DNA of 64,000 bases from Polaromonas sp. (GCF_029945925.1 NZ_JAQSDN010000043.1:16398-80397), one strand, 5' to 3'; shown: positions 26,096-36,080, counted from the first letter of the stretch. Notes: generated by a model not told the origin, from the sequence alone. Translations and numbers: made by a program.

Positions 26096-27748
26096 ATGGT
26101 CCGACCCACCCAACTCCTCTACCCGCAACGCGAACCCGCGCCCATCCGCCCCGCCGCCACCGTGCTGCTGCTGCGCGACAGCGCCGAGGGCATCGAAATC
26201 CTGATGACGCGGCGCTCGACGACAGCCAGTTTTGCGCCCGGCGCCTACGTGTTTCCGGGCGGCGGCATCGACGCGGCCGATGCGGCCGCGCACGCGCAAT
26301 CCACCCGCCGCGCGACGCAGACCGACCTGCACCTGACGCAGGCGATTGCCGCCATCCGCGAAAGTTTTGAAGAACTGGGCGTGCTGCTGGCCTGCCATGC
26401 CGATGGCAGCCACGCCACCACTGCCGACATTGCAGCGCTGGACCGCCAGGCACCGTTCGCCGCACAGTGCCAGGAACGCGGCCTGACGCTGGCCGGCGAC
26501 CAGGTCTTTGTGCTGGCGCACTGGGTCACCGACCGCGACCTGCCGCGCCGTTTTGACGTGCCTTTTCTGGTGGCGCGCATGCCCGAGGGCCAGGAGCCGG
26601 TGGCCGACGAGAGCGAACAGTTCGAGCCGGTCTGGGTGCGGCCGGCCGATGCCCTGGCACGCCATGAAGCCGGCGGCTTTTTCATCATCTTCCCGACCAT
26701 ACGCACGCTGCAGCGCCTGCAGCATTTCGACACGGTGGACGCCGTGCTGCTGGCCTGCGCCGCGTCCGAGCAGCCGCTCTGGACCTCCTGCCCGCGCGCC
26801 GGTTTTCTGGCCGGCGCCGAAGCGCGCTATATGGAGCACGAGGCACCTTATGGCGAACTGGCCCTGACCAGCCCCGACGGCCAGATGGTGCACACGCTGG
26901 ACTGGCAGACCGCGCGGCCGGTGGCCCTGCTCAAAAACCTGATGCGCCTGACCGCGCCGAATCCCGGCGTGATGACCGGGCCGGGCACCAACAGCTACCT
27001 GGTCGGCGACCCGGCCACCGGCTACATCGCGATCGACCCGGGACCGGCCGACACCGACCACCTGCAGCGTCTGTGGCGCGCGGCGGGCGGCAACATCCGC
27101 ATGATTGTGTGTACCCACTCACACGCCGACCATTCGCCCGGAGCCCAACCGCTGCAGGCCCTGTGCAGCAACACGCCGCCCATCCTGGGCCTGCCGTCGG
27201 CGCCGACAGCACGCGCCGCCAGCCAGTTCACGCCGGACCGGTCGCTACAAAATCAGGAGCTGCTCGCGCTTGCGGGACAAGGGCCAGAGGGCGAAATGAT
27301 GCATACCCTGAAAGTCATCCACACGCCCGGCCACGCGGCCAACCACCTGTGCCTGGTGATGCTCGAAGATGGCATTTTGTTCAGCGGCGACCACATCCTC
27401 AACGGCAGCACCACGGTGGTGGACCCGCCCGACGGCAACATGAATGCCTACCTCGATTCGCTGGACCGGCTGAGCAGCGCCTGCGACGAACACGGTATTG
27501 ATTTCATCGCCCCGGCCCATGGCTATGTGCTGGGTGAGGCCAGAACCGTCATCGCCCAGCTCAAGGCGCACCGCCTCAAACGCGAGGCCAAGATCATCGG
27601 CGTGATGCAGGCGCAGCCGCAGGGCTCCATCGACGAGTGGGTGGCATCGGCCTACGACGATGTGGACTCGCGCATCTGGCCGGTGGCCAAACGTTCGCTG
27701 CTGGCGCATGTGGAGCGGATTCAGGCGCAGGGCTTGTTCAACCTGTGA
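26096..27748 (+). CDS. Nudix hydrolase - metallo-beta-lactamase fusion protein
   Basis: The 550-residue product has an N-terminal Nudix domain with FPGGGIDA and the box end RESFEELGV (about 50-110). A C-terminal metallo-beta-lactamase domain has THSHADHSPGA (about 340-350), TPGHAANH and FSGDHILNG, related to LACTB2 or RNase Z-like hydrolases. Both metal sites look intact. Residues about 384-401, RSLQNQELLALAGQGPEG, come from a family A repeat lying in frame. The ATG at 26096 follows a non-conserved upstream extension. Substrates are unknown; nucleotide or CoA-derivative cleavage followed by esterase or RNase action is possible. Confidence 0.85.
   Translation: MVRPTQLLYPQREPAPIRPAATVLLLRDSAEGIEILMTRRSTTASFAPGAYVFPGGGIDAADAAAHAQSTRRATQTDLHLTQAIAAIRESFEELGVLLACHADGSHATTADIAALDRQAPFAAQCQERGLTLAGDQVFVLAHWVTDRDLPRRFDVPFLVARMPEGQEPVADESEQFEPVWVRPADALARHEAGGFFIIFPTIRTLQRLQHFDTVDAVLLACAASEQPLWTSCPRAGFLAGAEARYMEHEAPYGELALTSPDGQMVHTLDWQTARPVALLKNLMRLTAPNPGVMTGPGTNSYLVGDPATGYIAIDPGPADTDHLQRLWRAAGGNIRMIVCTHSHADHSPGAQPLQALCSNTPPILGLPSAPTARAASQFTPDRSLQNQELLALAGQGPEGEMMHTLKVIHTPGHAANHLCLVMLEDGILFSGDHILNGSTTVVDPPDGNMNAYLDSLDRLSSACDEHGIDFIAPAHGYVLGEARTVIAQLKAHRLKREAKIIGVMQAQPQGSIDEWVASAYDDVDSRIWPVAKRSLLAHVERIQAQGLFNL
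27244..27297 (+). repeat. Dispersed repeat family A, copy 3 (inside the Nudix-MBL gene)
   Basis: GCTACAAAATCAGGAGCTGC, then AAGGGCCAGAGGGC. It is close to the dapF copy: the first 20 bases differ at one position. It lies on the coding strand and keeps the frame. Confidence 0.85.
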
Positions 27749-27778
27749 TGGCTGGAACAGAACCGCATGAAAAAGTGT

Positions 27779-28102
27779 GAAGCCCGCCGATAGGCCGGAT
27801 TTTGTGCGGAACGGTTTCCTTGCGGTCGCCGCCCCGTGACTGCCATTAATCTGGGCCGTCTGTCGCCAGACGGCTCGGTGCTACCTACCCGCACACTCCG
27901 GGGGCCCCGTCAACGTGTGCCTACTTGGTATTGCTGCGCGTAGAGATTGCTCGTTTCACCCGGACTTAACCGGCTCGTCTCTGTAGCTCTGATCCTCACC
28001 TCACGGTGGACAGCTGTTAGCTGCTACGCTGCCCTCTGCAGTCCGGACCTTCCTCCAGTGCGGTGTTTCCACCCTTGCACCAGCGGCAGTCTGGCGTGCT
28101 TC
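27779..28102 (-). ncRNA. rnpB: RNase P RNA (class A)
   Basis: Catalytic RNA of RNase P, which trims tRNA 5' ends. Minus-strand hallmarks are GAGGAAGGTCCGGACT, CAGAGACGAGCC, GGGTGAAACG and the 3' segment CACAAAATCCGGCCTATCGG. The ends pair as helix P1: GAAGCACGCC at the 5' end against GGCGGGCTTC at the 3' end. About 324 nt, slightly shorter than E. coli. A T-rich tract (ACACTTTTTC) follows the 3' end as a likely terminator. Ends are set from the P1 pairing. Confidence 0.95.
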
Positions 28103-28110
28103 ACCCCTCT

Positions 28111-28116
28111 ATTATC
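28111..28116 (-). promoter_or_regulatory. Putative -10 box of rnpB
   Basis: GATAAT on the minus strand, eight bases before the proposed 5' end GAAGC. No good -35 box is seen; that position falls in a family A repeat. Confidence 0.5.
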
Positions 28117-28130
28117 CCGGCAAATCGCTT

Positions 28131-28187
28131 GCTACTGATTTGATAGCTGCTTGCGCCCACCCCATCTGGACCCGATGGTTAAAATGC
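28131..28187 (+). repeat. Dispersed repeat family A, copy 4 (rnpB upstream region)
   Basis: GCTACTGATTTGATAGCTGC, then TTGCGCCCACCCC and a diverged tail. It sits between rnpB and the FAD oxidoreductase gene and covers the expected rnpB -35 region. Confidence 0.8.
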
Positions 28188-28226
28188 TTCATAGATCCGA
28201 AATACAGATCCACGAGGTAACACCCC

Positions 28227-29969
28227 ATGATCCGCCTGACCGAGCTCAAGCTGCCGCTTGACCACCCCGAAGACGCGCTGCCTGCGCTGATTGTCAAGAC
28301 ACTGGGCATCCAGCCTGCCGAGCTGTTGCGCCACAGGATCTACAAACGCAGCTACGACGCGCGCAAACAGAAGCTGCTGCTGGTTTACATCGCCGACGTG
28401 GAAGTGGCCCCCACGCTTGTCGCTTCGCGTACTACGCTGCCCCCCGAGGGGGCGCTGCGCCTGCGGCCCGGCAAAGCCGGTTCCGCGGCCCTGGCTGGTG
28501 GAGAAGATGCCCCCTCGCTGGAAGCTGAACTGCTGGCAAAGTTCAAGGACAACCCCCACATCCGTCCCGCCCCCGACCAGAGCTACCACCTGTTGGCCCA
28601 GGTGGACAACGCACCGGCTGTGCGCCCCGTCGTCGTCGGCTTCGGTCCCTGCGGCATTTTTGCAGCGCTTCTGCTGGCGCAGATGGGTTTCAAACCCATC
28701 GTGCTGGAACGCGGCAAGAAGGTGCGCGAACGCACCCAGGACACCTGGGGCCTGTGGCGCAAGGGCGTGCTCAACCCGGAGTCCAACGTGCAGTTCGGCG
28801 AGGGCGGCGCCGGCACCTTTTCCGACGGCAAGCTCTGGAGCCAGATCAAGGACCCGCGTTTCCTTGGCCGCAAGGTCATGCTGGAGTTTGTCAAGGCCGG
28901 CGCGCCGGAGGAAATCCTGCTGGTCAGCAAGCCGCACATCGGCACCTTCAAGCTGGTCAAGGTGGTGGAACACATGCGCGAGCAGATCACGGCGCTGGGC
29001 GGCGAGATCCGCTTCCAGCAGCGCGTCAGCGACGTGCTGATTGAACAGGGGCAGATGCGCGGCCTGACCGTGCAGAACCTGCAGGACGGCAGCAGCTACG
29101 AGTTGCGCGCCGACCATGTGGTGCTGGCGCTGGGCCACAGCGCACGCGACACCTTTGCGATGCTGCACGAGCGCGGCGTCTACATGGAGGCCAAGCCGTT
29201 CTCGGTGGGTTTCCGCATCGAACACCCACAGGGCCTGATCGACCGCGCGCGGCTCGGACAGCACGCCGGCCACCCGCTGCTGGGCGCGGCCGACTACAAG
29301 CTGGTGCACCATGCGGCCAACGGGCGCTCGGTCTACAGTTTCTGCATGTGCCCGGGCGGCACCGTGGTCGCGGCCACCTCCGAGGTGGGGCGTGTCGTGA
29401 CCAACGGCATGAGCCAGTACTCGCGCAACGAGCGCAACGCCAACGCCGGCATCGTGGTCGGCATCACCCCGGCCGACTACCCGGGCGGGCCGCTGGCCGG
29501 CATCACCTTCCAGCGCCAGCTCGAATCACACGCCTTCACGCTGGGTGGCGGCGGCTACGTGGCGCCAGGCCAGCTGGTCGGTGATTTTGTGGCCGGCCAG
29601 GCCTCGACGCAGCTCGGCAGCGTGGAGCCTTCCTACAAGCCCGGCGTGCTGATGACCGACCTGGCCAGCGCCCTGCCCGCGTACGCCATCACGGCCATGC
29701 GCGAGGCGCTGCCGGCCTTCGGCAAGAAGATCAAGGGCTTCGACATGTTTGATGCCGTGCTGACCGGCGTCGAAACCCGCACCTCGTCACCGCTGCGCAT
29801 CACGCGCGGCGACGATTTCCAGAGCCTGAACGTCAAGGGCCTGTACCCGGCCGGCGAAGGCGCCGCCTACGCCGGCGGCATCCTGTCGGCGGGCGTGGAC
29901 GGCATCGAGGTGGCCGAGGCGGTGGCGCGTCGCTTGGTCCCCTCTCCCACTGGGAGAGGGTTAGGGTGA
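28227..29969 (+). CDS. FAD-dependent oxidoreductase of the COG2509 type with repeat insertions
   Basis: The 580-residue product has a small N-terminal domain (about 1-115), then a dinucleotide-binding motif, VVVGFGPCGIFAALLLAQMG. Next come an FAD-dependent dehydrogenase core with ESNVQFGEGGAGTFSDGK, and a C-terminal GLYPAGEGAAYAGGILSAGVDG flavin motif. Function is uncharacterised. Residues about 60-91 are a family B repeat in frame, lying in a loop of the small domain and adding about 30 residues. The last residues, LVPSPTGRGLG, and the TGA stop come from a family C repeat, so the native C-terminus has been replaced or extended. Confidence 0.88.
   Translation: MIRLTELKLPLDHPEDALPALIVKTLGIQPAELLRHRIYKRSYDARKQKLLLVYIADVEVAPTLVASRTTLPPEGALRLRPGKAGSAALAGGEDAPSLEAELLAKFKDNPHIRPAPDQSYHLLAQVDNAPAVRPVVVGFGPCGIFAALLLAQMGFKPIVLERGKKVRERTQDTWGLWRKGVLNPESNVQFGEGGAGTFSDGKLWSQIKDPRFLGRKVMLEFVKAGAPEEILLVSKPHIGTFKLVKVVEHMREQITALGGEIRFQQRVSDVLIEQGQMRGLTVQNLQDGSSYELRADHVVLALGHSARDTFAMLHERGVYMEAKPFSVGFRIEHPQGLIDRARLGQHAGHPLLGAADYKLVHHAANGRSVYSFCMCPGGTVVAATSEVGRVVTNGMSQYSRNERNANAGIVVGITPADYPGGPLAGITFQRQLESHAFTLGGGGYVAPGQLVGDFVAGQASTQLGSVEPSYKPGVLMTDLASALPAYAITAMREALPAFGKKIKGFDMFDAVLTGVETRTSSPLRITRGDDFQSLNVKGLYPAGEGAAYAGGILSAGVDGIEVAEAVARRLVPSPTGRGLG
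28406..28500 (+). repeat. Dispersed repeat family B, copy 4 (inside the FAD oxidoreductase)
   Basis: GGCCCCCACGCTTGTCGCTT, then CTGCCCCCCGAGGGGGCGC and GCCCGGCAAAGCCGG. It matches the intergenic copy at 47801 over about 90 bp but reads in frame as TLVASRTTLPPEGALRLRPG. Confidence 0.9.
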
Positions 29970-30028
29970 GGGCCGCCTTGAAGTCCGCGCGTCCCCCTCA
30001 CCCCTGCCCTCTCCCAAAGGGAGAGGGA
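29939..30028. repeat. Family C repeat, two inverted copies
   Basis: CCCTCTCCCACTGGGAGAGG at 29939 with GGGTGAGGGC after it. An inverted partner at 29992-30028 has CCCTCACCCCTGCCCTCTCC. Together they form a large foldback between the FAD oxidoreductase and htpX, which converge here. Confidence 0.85.
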
Positions 30029-30038
30029 GCAGACCGGC

Positions 30039-30923
30039 TCAAACCTGGCCGGGCTGGGCGGATTGCAGCGCGGCAATACGCTCTTCAATCGGCGGGTGCG
30101 TCGCAAACAGCTTGCCCATGCTGCCGGTGATGCCCATGGCCTCGACGGTTTTGGGCAACTGGCCGGGCACCATGCCGCCCAGCCGGGCCAGCGCGTTGAT
30201 CATGGGCTGCCTGCGCCCCATCAGCTGCGCGGCACCGGCGTCGGCGCGGAACTCGCGGTGGCGCGAGAACCAGGCGACCACGATGGCGGCGGCAAAACCA
30301 AGCACGATGTCGAGCACGATGGTGCTGACGTAATAACCGATGCCGGGGCCGGAGTTGCTGTCGCTGCCCTTGCGCAGAAAGCTGTCCACCGCGTAACCGA
30401 TGACGCGGCTGAGGAACACCACAAAGGTGTTCATCACACCCTGGATCAGCGTCATGGTGACCATGTCGCCGTTGGCCACGTGGGCGATTTCATGGCCGAG
30501 CACGGCTTCGATCTCTTCACGCGTCATGCCCTGCAGCAGGCCAGTGGAGACGGCGACCAGCGCCGAGTTCTTGAAAGCACCCGTGGCAAAGGCGTTGGGC
30601 GCACCTTCGAAAATGCCGACCTCGGGCATGCCGATGCCGGCCGTGGTGGCCAGCTTGCGCACGGTCTCGACGATCCAGGCTTCGTCGGCGTTTTGCGGCT
30701 CGTTGATCACGCGCACGCCCGAACTCCACTTGGCCACGGGCTTGCTGATCAGCAACGAGATGATCGCGCCACCAAAACCGATGACCGCGGCAAAGCCCAG
30801 CAGCATGCCCAGGTTCAGCCCTTGCGGCGTGAGGTAGCGATTGACGCCCAGCAGGCTGGCGACAATGCCCAGCACCACCACAACGGCGAGGTTGGTCATG
30901 ACAAATAGAAAAATACGCTTCAT
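30039..30923 (-). CDS. htpX: Membrane zinc metalloprotease HtpX (M48)
   Basis: HtpX degrades damaged inner-membrane proteins. The 294-residue product has two N-terminal membrane segments ([16 protein letters not shown] and a second near 35-55), the zinc motif HEIAH near residue 140 and the downstream Glu in [10 protein letters not shown]. Two further hydrophobic segments flank them. The ATG at 30923 ([11 protein letters not shown]) is the family start. Confidence 0.93.
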   Translation of the reverse strand: MKRIFLFVMTNLAVVVVLGIVASLLGVNRYLTPQGLNLGMLLGFAAVIGFGGAIISLLISKPVAKWSSGVRVINEPQNADEAWIVETVRKLATTAGIGMPEVGIFEGAPNAFATGAFKNSALVAVSTGLLQGMTREEIEAVLGHEIAHVANGDMVTMTLIQGVMNTFVVFLSRVIGYAVDSFLRKGSDSNSGPGIGYYVSTIVLDIVLGFAAAIVVAWFSRHREFRADAGAAQLMGRRQPMINALARLGGMVPGQLPKTVEAMGITGSMGKLFATHPPIEERIAALQSAQPGQV

Positions 30924-31034
30924 GGATGCTCCGTAGAGGTCGGTAAAAACAAGTGCCGCAAAAAAAGGGACTGTTGCAGGCAAATGGGGAGGGTTCAGCC
31001 CAAATCAAGCGCCGGATTTTTTACTGGGTGTTGT

Positions 31035-31784
31035 TTACCGGCGCGGGCGGAATACGAAAGAGTCATCATAAAAGGAAAAGTTCTCGTTATCCGGCCACCA
31101 GCCCGGCACACCGAGCACCGGCAAGGGCACAAACGGCTTGGCAGCCAGTTTGTCCGCGCTCAGGTCGGCGGCCACCCAGGCGTCCAGGTCCGCTATGGAA
31201 TTCATAGCTGGCTGCGCCCGGTAGATATGGGCTGTGATCGGTTTTCGTGGGTAAACCAGCTTTTCCAGCAAGGCATGGCCAAACAGCACCAGCTGCGCCT
31301 GCTGCCACAGCGGGCGCAAGTCGACAAACAGGCGCTGCCAGTCCCGCGCGGCGAGCGCGTCCCACAGCGGTGGCGGTGCCGACAGGAAGGCCGCGTTTTC
31401 GTCGAACACCGTCAGCGCGTCACGCACCGGCCCGCGCAGCGGCGCCACACCGGCCGCGGCGATTTCTGCGGCCTGCAGCTGGTTGAGTTTTTTCTTGGTC
31501 AGCGGAAAACGCATCCAGCACAGCCCGTTGAAGAAGTCGTGCAGGTTGTCGCGCGTCGGAACGGTGCCGGTCTCAAAAATGAACTGCTCGTAGGCCTGGC
31601 CGGGCGGCAAGGCAGATTGCGGCACAAAACGCCGCGGCGCGCCGGGCTCCCGGTTCAGCGCCTCGTGGAAAGTCGCGCCGCCTTCAATGGCCAGAGCCAC
31701 CCGCTCGCCGGGTTCACGCCAGGCGGACAGCCAGGGGCGGCTCCAGTCCACCGGCCAGGCCGCAACTGGCGCGTCAGCGCTCAT
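31035..31784 (-). CDS. DUF3025 domain-containing protein
   Basis: The 249-residue product matches DUF3025, a family without a known function. Characteristic segments are HDFFNGLCWMRFPLTKKKLN and, late, VPLPVLGVPGWWPDNENFSF. It overlaps the NYN gene start/stop as ATGA, so it is the third gene of the pyrC operon. Residues about 181-198 (IYRAQPAMNSIADL) are encoded by a family A repeat on the opposite strand. Confidence 0.82.
   Translation of the reverse strand: MSADAPVAAWPVDWSRPWLSAWREPGERVALAIEGGATFHEALNREPGAPRRFVPQSALPPGQAYEQFIFETGTVPTRDNLHDFFNGLCWMRFPLTKKKLNQLQAAEIAAAGVAPLRGPVRDALTVFDENAAFLSAPPPLWDALAARDWQRLFVDLRPLWQQAQLVLFGHALLEKLVYPRKPITAHIYRAQPAMNSIADLDAWVAADLSADKLAAKPFVPLPVLGVPGWWPDNENFSFYDDSFVFRPRR
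31192..31245 (+). repeat. Dispersed repeat family A, copy 5 (inside the DUF3025 gene)
   Basis: GCTATGGAATTCATAGCTGG, then CTGCGCCCGG and ATGGGCTGTGATCGG. More diverged than the dapF copy. Antisense to the gene and in frame. Confidence 0.75.
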
Positions 31785-32557
31785 CCGTTCCTGGCAGACG
31801 GCCGCGACAGTCTTTTGTCGCGCACCATCACCGTGGACTTGCCTTCGTCGACGATGTCGAACAGCTGCGAGGCCACCAGCAGCTTGGTCAGCGTGGCGTA
31901 GCCGTAGTTGCGGTGGTCGAACGAGGCCTGGTTGGCGATCTGCGTGCCGACCGCACCGACACGCGCCCAACCCTCGTCGTCGGCGGCGGCCTGCACCGCG
32001 TTGCGCAGCAGCATGACGAGTTTGGCGTCCTGCTTGAGCTGCGCCGGTGTGGCGCGCAAGGGCGCGGTGGCCACGGCTTCGGCGTCTTCCCGGCCGCCCG
32101 CAGGCGCATCGGCTGCGGCAATGGGGCGCAGCTTGTCGAGGTAGAGAAAACGCGAGCACGCGTTGACAAAGGGCTCCGGCGTTTTCTGCGCGCCAAAGCC
32201 GTACACGGCTGCACCCTTGGCGCGCAGGTGCATGACCAGCGGGGTGAAGTCGGCGTCGGACGAGACAATGCCGAAGGCGTCGGGCCGGTCGGTGTACAGC
32301 AGCTCCAGCGCGTCGATCACCATCGCCATGTCGCTGGCGTTTTTGCCCTTGGTGTAATCGAACTGCTGCATGGGACGGATCGCGTGTTCGTGCAGTGCTT
32401 CTTCCCAGCCCTTGAGCTCGCTTTTTTTCCAGTTGCCGTAGGCGCGCCGGATATTCGTCTCGCCGAAGGTCGACAGTTCGTTGAGGATCAGGTCGATCTT
32501 GGAGGCCGGCGAATTGTCGGCATCAATCAGCAGCGCAACGCGCGGTTTGCTTTCCAT
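31781..32557 (-). CDS. NYN ribonuclease-fold protein with a C-terminal OST-HTH/LOTUS domain
   Basis: NYN domains are PIN-like nucleases. The 258-residue product has the acidic site: LLIDADNSP near the start, KNASDMAMVIDALELL and VSSDADFTPLV. Residues about 170-250 (LVMLLRNAVQAAADDEGWAR through VVDEGKSTVMVRD-type residues) form a LOTUS-like RNA-binding domain. It is probably an RNA-directed protein of the LabA/MARF1 type. Start and stop overlap pyrC and DUF3025, so it belongs to their operon. Confidence 0.85.
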   Translation of the reverse strand: MESKPRVALLIDADNSPASKIDLILNELSTFGETNIRRAYGNWKKSELKGWEEALHEHAIRPMQQFDYTKGKNASDMAMVIDALELLYTDRPDAFGIVSSDADFTPLVMHLRAKGAAVYGFGAQKTPEPFVNACSRFLYLDKLRPIAAADAPAGGREDAEAVATAPLRATPAQLKQDAKLVMLLRNAVQAAADDEGWARVGAVGTQIANQASFDHRNYGYATLTKLLVASQLFDIVDEGKSTVMVRDKRLSRPSARNG

Positions 32558-33600
32558 CAGGGCCTCACATCGGTGATCAGTCTCCAGGCCAGCGACTCGC
32601 CGGACCGCAGCGGTTTGAGCTCGGCTTCGCCAAAGGCAAAACTCTCAGGCGGCATCCAGCTTTCCTTCTTCAGCGTGATCGTGCCCTGGTTGCGCGGCAG
32701 GCCGTAGAAGTCCGCCCCGTTGAAGCTGGCGAAGGCTTCGAGCTTGTCCATGGCGCCCACGGCATCAAAGGCTTCGGCATACAACTCCATCGCCGCGTGG
32801 GCGGTGTAACAACCGGCACAGCCTGTGGCGTGTTCCTTCAGATGCGCCGGGTGCGGCGCGCTGTCGGTGCCGAGGAAAAAGCGCGGATTTCCGCCGGTAG
32901 CGGCTTCCACCAGGGCAACGCGATGGGTTTCACGTTTGAGCACCGGCAGGCAGTAATAATGCGGGCGGATGCCGCCGGTGAAGATGGCGTTGCGGTTGTA
33001 CAGCAGGTGATGCGCGGTGAGTGTGGCGCCTAGAAAGCGGCCTGCGTCGCGCACATAATGCGCGGCCTCCTTCGTCGTGATGTGCTCGAACACAATCTTC
33101 AGCTCGGGGAAGTCGCGACGCAACGGAATCAGCTGGGTGTCGATGAACACCGCCTCGCGGTCGAACAGGTCGATTTCGGGTGAGGTCACCTCGCCATGCA
33201 CCAGCAGCAACAGGCCTTCGCGCTGCATGGCCTCCAGCGTCTTGTACGTCTTGCGCAGGTCGGTCACGCCGGCGTCGCTGTTGGTGGTGGCGCCAGCCGG
33301 GTACAGCTTGAGCGCGACCACACCGGCGTCCCGGGCGCGTTTGATTTCGTCGGGGGGCAGGTTGTCGGTCAGGTACAGCGTCATCAGCGGCTCGAAGGCC
33401 ACACCCGCCGGCACGGCGGCCTGGATGCGATCGCGGTAGGCCATGGCCTGCGCGGCCGTGGTGACCGGCGGACGCAGGTTGGGCATGATGATGGCGCGGC
33501 CAAACTGCGCCGCGGTGTGCGGCACCACGGTGCGCAAGGCATCGCCGTCGCGCACATGCAGGTGCCAGTCGTCGGGGCGGGTGATGGTTATTTGAGTCAT
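32557..33600 (-). CDS. pyrC: Dihydroorotase PyrC
   Basis: PyrC closes carbamoyl aspartate to dihydroorotate in pyrimidine synthesis. The 347-residue product is a class II dihydroorotase. It has [11 protein letters not shown] (metal histidines), [15 protein letters not shown] with the carboxylated lysine region, [17 protein letters not shown] and GTDSAPH. The ATG at 33600 fits the family N-terminus; the frame is open to 33681 without support. First gene of an operon with the NYN and DUF3025 genes. Confidence 0.95.
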   Translation of the reverse strand: MTQITITRPDDWHLHVRDGDALRTVVPHTAAQFGRAIIMPNLRPPVTTAAQAMAYRDRIQAAVPAGVAFEPLMTLYLTDNLPPDEIKRARDAGVVALKLYPAGATTNSDAGVTDLRKTYKTLEAMQREGLLLLVHGEVTSPEIDLFDREAVFIDTQLIPLRRDFPELKIVFEHITTKEAAHYVRDAGRFLGATLTAHHLLYNRNAIFTGGIRPHYYCLPVLKRETHRVALVEAATGGNPRFFLGTDSAPHPAHLKEHATGCAGCYTAHAAMELYAEAFDAVGAMDKLEAFASFNGADFYGLPRNQGTITLKKESWMPPESFAFGEAELKPLRSGESLAWRLITDVRP

Positions 33601-33774
33601 GGCCCCATTGTCCCAAATCTCAGAGCCCCGTCCCAGTACCGATCCCCGTACCCGGCGCGTAGCGAGCGGGATGCAGGGCAAGGCGCGGGTGTCAGGTCAC
33701 CGGAACGTACTGCGGGTACGTGAGGATGGCCTGATCGAGACCCGCAACGACGCGGTGCGCCCGCGCAGTAGCGC

Positions 33775-34512
<738 letters not shown>

Positions 34513-34554
34513 CTTGTATCTCCGGAGAGCTTGGGCAGGTGTTGCCGAAAGGGG

Positions 34555-35241
34555 TTAGCGAATGATGGCGATCTTGTTCTGCAGCTTCTTGACGATGTAC
34601 GACAAGCCAAAACAGATCACAAAATAGACCACGGCAGCGAGCAGATAGGCCTCTTCGGGCCGGCCGTAAATCTTGCCGGCGGTGGTCAGGCCCTTGAGCA
34701 GGTCGTAGGCGCCGATGGCGTACACCAGCGAGGTATCCTGGAACAGGATGATGGTCTGCGTCAGCAAAATCGGCACCATGTTGCGGAAGGCCTGCGGCAG
34801 CACGATCAGGCGCATGTTCTGGGCGTAGGTCATGCCCAGCGCCCTGCCCGCGTTGACCTGGCCGCGCGAGATCGACTGGATGCCGGCGCGCATGATCTCG
34901 CTGAAGTAAGCGGCCTCAAATGCGATGAAGGTGATGATGGCCGAAATCTCGGAACGGTTATTGGCACCGCCCGGAATCATGTCGAAAAATGCGGCAGGCA
35001 TCAGCAGGTAAAACCACAGGATCACCATGACCAGTGGCACCGAACGCATGCCATTGACGTAAAAAGTCGCGGGCAGGGTCAGGACCTTCACCCCGGACAG
35101 CCGCATCAAGGCCAGCAGGGTGCCCAGGAGGATGCCGCCTATGGTCGCGATCACCGTCAGTTCGACGCTGAAAATCAGGCCCTTCATGACGAACTTGGAA
35201 ATGATGTCCCAGCTCAGAAAGCTCCAGTCAAGACCGAACAT
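34555..35241 (-). CDS. gltK: Glutamate/aspartate ABC transporter permease GltK
   Basis: The 228-residue product has five to six membrane helices and the HisM-type EAA loop AAYFSEIMRAGIQSISRGQ. The start MFGLDWSFLSW at 35241 lies one base past the gltJ stop, so translation is coupled. The upstream open frame to 35346 overlaps gltJ and is not used. Confidence 0.92.
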   Translation of the reverse strand: MFGLDWSFLSWDIISKFVMKGLIFSVELTVIATIGGILLGTLLALMRLSGVKVLTLPATFYVNGMRSVPLVMVILWFYLLMPAAFFDMIPGGANNRSEISAIITFIAFEAAYFSEIMRAGIQSISRGQVNAGRALGMTYAQNMRLIVLPQAFRNMVPILLTQTIILFQDTSLVYAIGAYDLLKGLTTAGKIYGRPEEAYLLAAVVYFVICFGLSYIVKKLQNKIAIIR

Positions 35242-35242
35242 G

Positions 35243-35965
35243 TCAGTGCCCCCCACCGGTGCTGCCGGCCACGATGTAGCCCGGAATCTGGACCTTCTTC
35301 TCGACAAAAGCCATGACGCGATTGACCGCGAAGGCTGATACGGCATAGAGCACGGTGACAGCCAGGTAAACCTCCACGCCGCGCGAGGTTTCTTCCTGGG
35401 CCTGCATGGCGAACATGGTCAGCTCGGCAATCGACACCGCAAAGGCGACAGAAGAGTTCTTGAGCAGGTTCATCGACTCGCTGGTCAGCGGCGGGATGAT
35501 GATGCGCAGCGCCATCGGCAGGATCACATAACGGTAGGTCTGGGCTGTCGTGAAACCCATGGCCATGCCGGCATAACGCTGGCCACGCGGCAGGGCCTGC
35601 ACGCCGGCGCGGACCTGCTCGGCAATCCGTGCAGAGGTAAAAAAGCCCAGGGCAAACACGACCAGCAAAAAGCTCGGTACCTGCTGCATGAAAGGAAACA
35701 TCTTGGGAACGACGAAATACCAGATGAAGATCTGCACCAGCAAAGGCACGTTGCGAAAGACCTCGACCCAGACATTGGCCAGCCGCACCAGCCAGGGGCT
35801 GTTGGGCAGCGTGCGCAACGTGCCCATCAGGCCGCCGGCCAGCATGGCCACCACCCAGGAACAGCCCGCCACCGCCAGGGTCCAGCCCCAGGCGTCGAAC
35901 ATCCATTCCAGATACGTCCGGCCGCTGCCGTCGTCATTCAGAAAAACCTGCCAATCCCAATTCAT
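35243..35965 (-). CDS. gltJ: Glutamate/aspartate ABC transporter permease GltJ
   Basis: The 240-residue product is the second HisM-type permease of the system, with membrane helices and the EAA loop SARIAEQVRAGVQALPRGQ. It begins MNWDWQVFLND, as in the family. It follows gltI after a 135-bp spacer with a hairpin, which would let the receptor be made in excess over the permeases. Confidence 0.92.
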   Translation of the reverse strand: MNWDWQVFLNDDGSGRTYLEWMFDAWGWTLAVAGCSWVVAMLAGGLMGTLRTLPNSPWLVRLANVWVEVFRNVPLLVQIFIWYFVVPKMFPFMQQVPSFLLVVFALGFFTSARIAEQVRAGVQALPRGQRYAGMAMGFTTAQTYRYVILPMALRIIIPPLTSESMNLLKNSSVAFAVSIAELTMFAMQAQEETSRGVEVYLAVTVLYAVSAFAVNRVMAFVEKKVQIPGYIVAGSTGGGH

Positions 35966-36046
35966 GTTCTCTCCCGCCAGGAATTTTTCAATCTATCCAC
36001 CGGCAGCCGGCGCTGCATCGCGTTCGCCAAGGCTGCCGCCAAACAA

Positions 36047-36080
36047 CAAACCCCGCCAGCAAAATCACAGACGGGGTTTG
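36047..36080 (-). terminator. Hairpin between gltI and gltJ (attenuator-like)
   Basis: Arms CAAACCCCG (36047-36055) and CGGGGTTTG (36072-36080) with a 16-base loop, 20 bases after the gltI stop. There is no strong T tract, so it is better seen as a partial terminator or mRNA 3'-end stabiliser. Confidence 0.5.
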
